Assembly (NCBI GenBank): GCA_025455765.1
Contig: JALOLX010000089.1
Coordinates: 1-6,200, forward strand
DNA: 6,200 nt
Source: Flavobacteriales bacterium
Lineage (GTDB): Bacteria > Bacteroidota > Bacteroidia > Flavobacteriales_F > PHOS-HE28
Reading direction: 5' to 3'
The first letter of the stretch is position 1, and every line of letters starts with the position of its first letter. A program made the position numbers and the translations under genes. The notes beneath the pieces are model-generated. The model had not been told where the DNA came from and made no database searches. It was given only the letters and a program-made list of their open reading frames with translations. Positions 5,202 to 6,200 of this stretch are shown one piece after another.

Positions 5202-6200
5202 CGGCGTCGGCGCGTGGTGCTCTTCAACCCCAGCACGCCGAGCAGGCCCCGTGCCAGCTCTCTGATCACGGTGTTGCCCACCTGACGGACCATGGTGTTC
5301 TTGCTCATCTTCTCCAGCGTGCTCACCTCCTTGGGCGCAGGTTTCGCGGTCTCCTTGCGGGGGGCCGGTGCAGCGGGCTCCTCCTCCACTTCGCGGCTGT
5401 CCTGCATGCGCTTGTTCAGCAGCTCGAAGGCGCTCTCGCGGTCGATCACTTCGTTGTACTTCCGCACCAGTTCGGAGCGTGCCACAAGGCCATCGATCTC
5501 CAGCGGGCTGAGGATGTCCATGCGGCTGGCTGGCGCGCGCAGCAGGGTGTGGGCCAACGGCGTGGGAGTGCCCTTCTCGCTGAGGGCGGTGACCAGCGCT
5601 TCGCCGATGCCGAGCGAGGTGATCAGCTCTTCCACGTTGTAGAAGGGCGTGATCGGGTAGTTCTGCGCGGTCTTCTTGATGGTGGTGCGGTCCTTGGCGG
5701 TGAAGGCGCGCAGGGCGTGTTGCACCTTGAGGCCGAGCTGACCGAGCACTCCTTCAGGCACGTCGCTGGGGTCCTGGGTGCAGAAGTACACCCCCACCCC
5801 TTTGGAGCGGATGAGCTTGATGATGGTCTCGATCTGCTCCAGCAGGGCCTTGGAAGCGGTGCTGAAGATGAGGTGCGCCTCGTCGATGAAGAGCGCCAGC
5901 TTGGGCTTTTCGGGATCGCCTACTTCGGGCAGTGTGCTGTAGATCTCGGCCAGGAGGCAGAGCATGAAGGTGCTGAAGAGACGCGGCTTGTCCTGGATGT
6001 CGGTGAGGCGCACGATGTGTACCACGCCTTTGCCGTCGCGGGTGGCGAGCAGGTCGTTCACATCGAAGGAGCGTTCGCCGAAGAACTCCTCGGCCCCCTG
6101 CTGTTCGATCTCGATGAGCTTGCGCAGGATGATGTTGACCGTGGCACCGCTCACCGAGCCGTACACCTTGCGGATCTCCTCCTTGCCCTCGTCGGTGACG
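5198..6200 (-). CDS. HerA-like / DUF853 family ATPase, C-terminal part (5' end beyond the window)
   Basis: A single frame runs from the window edge to a TGA at 5200-5198, giving about 333 residues. It begins VTDEGKEEIRKMYGSVSGAT, so it is a true continuation rather than a start at the ATG at 6166. The Walker B motif LFIDEAHLIF is encoded near 5864-5893. TQDPSDVPEGVLGQLGLKVQ and HALRAFTAKDR, about 35-70 residues later, are the conserved C-terminal region of DUF853/YjgR-type relatives of the HerA-FtsK ATPases. Walker A must lie to the right of the window. The tail has a Glu/Pro/Ala/Lys-rich linker (about EEEPAAPAPRKETAKPAP), a hydrophobic helix (GNTVIRELARGLLGVLGL) and a basic end (RRRR). It is a cytoplasmic ATP-driven motor by family; the cellular role of DUF853 proteins is not well defined. 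It overlaps the downstream EEP lipoprotein gene by four bases. Confidence 0.92.
   Translation of the reverse strand, partial: VTDEGKEEIRKVYGSVSGATVNIILRKLIEIEQQGAEEFFGERSFDVNDLLATRDGKGVVHIVRLTDIQDKPRLFSTFMLCLLAEIYSTLPEVGDPEKPKLALFIDEAHLIFSTASKALLEQIETIIKLIRSKGVGVYFCTQDPSDVPEGVLGQLGLKVQHALRAFTAKDRTTIKKTAQNYPITPFYNVEELITSLGIGEALVTALSEKGTPTPLAHTLLRAPASRMDILSPLEIDGLVARSELVRKYNEVIDRESAFELLNKRMQDSREVEEEPAAPAPRKETAKPAPKEVSTLEKMSKNTMVRQVGNTVIRELARGLLGVLGLKSTTRRRR

Noticed and set aside
4380..5285. Plus-strand open frame (301 codons) opposite the EEP lipoprotein gene
   Set aside because: It is the antisense shadow of a gene with complete catalytic motifs, and its own product shows no recognisable family and has low-complexity Gly/His/Val content.
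4173..6200. A HerA-nuclease antiphage defence module
   Set aside because: The nuclease-fold protein carries a lipobox and linker and so should be exported. The ATPase resembles the widespread DUF853/YjgR group rather than defence-linked HerA. No other defence gene is seen in the window.

Overview
The window is GC-rich, densely coded and has strongly GC-biased third codon positions. It most resembles a chromosomal segment of a high-GC member of the Bacteroidota, possibly an uncultured flavobacterial lineage. This is inference. It rests on the gene families (a dipeptide epimerase, an SRPBCC plus GyrI-like protein, a YugP-type peptidase, a secreted nuclease-fold lipoprotein and a DUF853/HerA-like ATPase), on start codons without clear Shine-Dalgarno sequences, and on a TTTG-type -7 element. 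No rRNA, tRNA, CRISPR array, transposase or phage gene was seen.

Layout. Positions 1-45 hold the last codons of a plus-strand gene, followed by a strong hairpin terminator at 65-92. A 250-bp convergent gap with several small inverted repeats leads to a minus-strand dipeptide epimerase gene (296-1345). Upstream of it on the same strand is a membrane-anchored SRPBCC/GyrI-like gene (1464-2507). A rho-independent terminator at 1416-1445 separates the two, so they are probably not one transcript. The epimerase frame stays open back through this terminator, so the longest possible start is almost certainly wrong.

The divergent gap 2508-2757 contains the most unusual object in the window: an 83-bp inverted repeat (2608-2690). 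Each arm is three copies of a 7-bp core, and all six cores lie on one 10-bp grid. To its right are two plus-strand genes, an LPP20-like lipoprotein (2758-3330) and a membrane zinc peptidase of the YugP family (3445-4122). These end at a convergent hairpin (4143-4171) shared with the minus-strand pair that fills the rest of the window. That pair is a HerA-like/DUF853 ATPase (C-terminal part only, 5198 to the window edge) and a downstream endonuclease/exonuclease/phosphatase-fold lipoprotein (4173-5201). They overlap by four bases (ATGA), a typical sign of translational coupling.

Taken together this looks like ordinary core or housekeeping chromosome: peptidoglycan-peptide recycling, envelope lipoproteins, a membrane protease and an ATPase. 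I do not see a complete novel system. The points most worth following are the 10-bp-periodic palindromic repeat, the HerA-like/secreted nuclease overlap and the structured convergent gap near the left edge.
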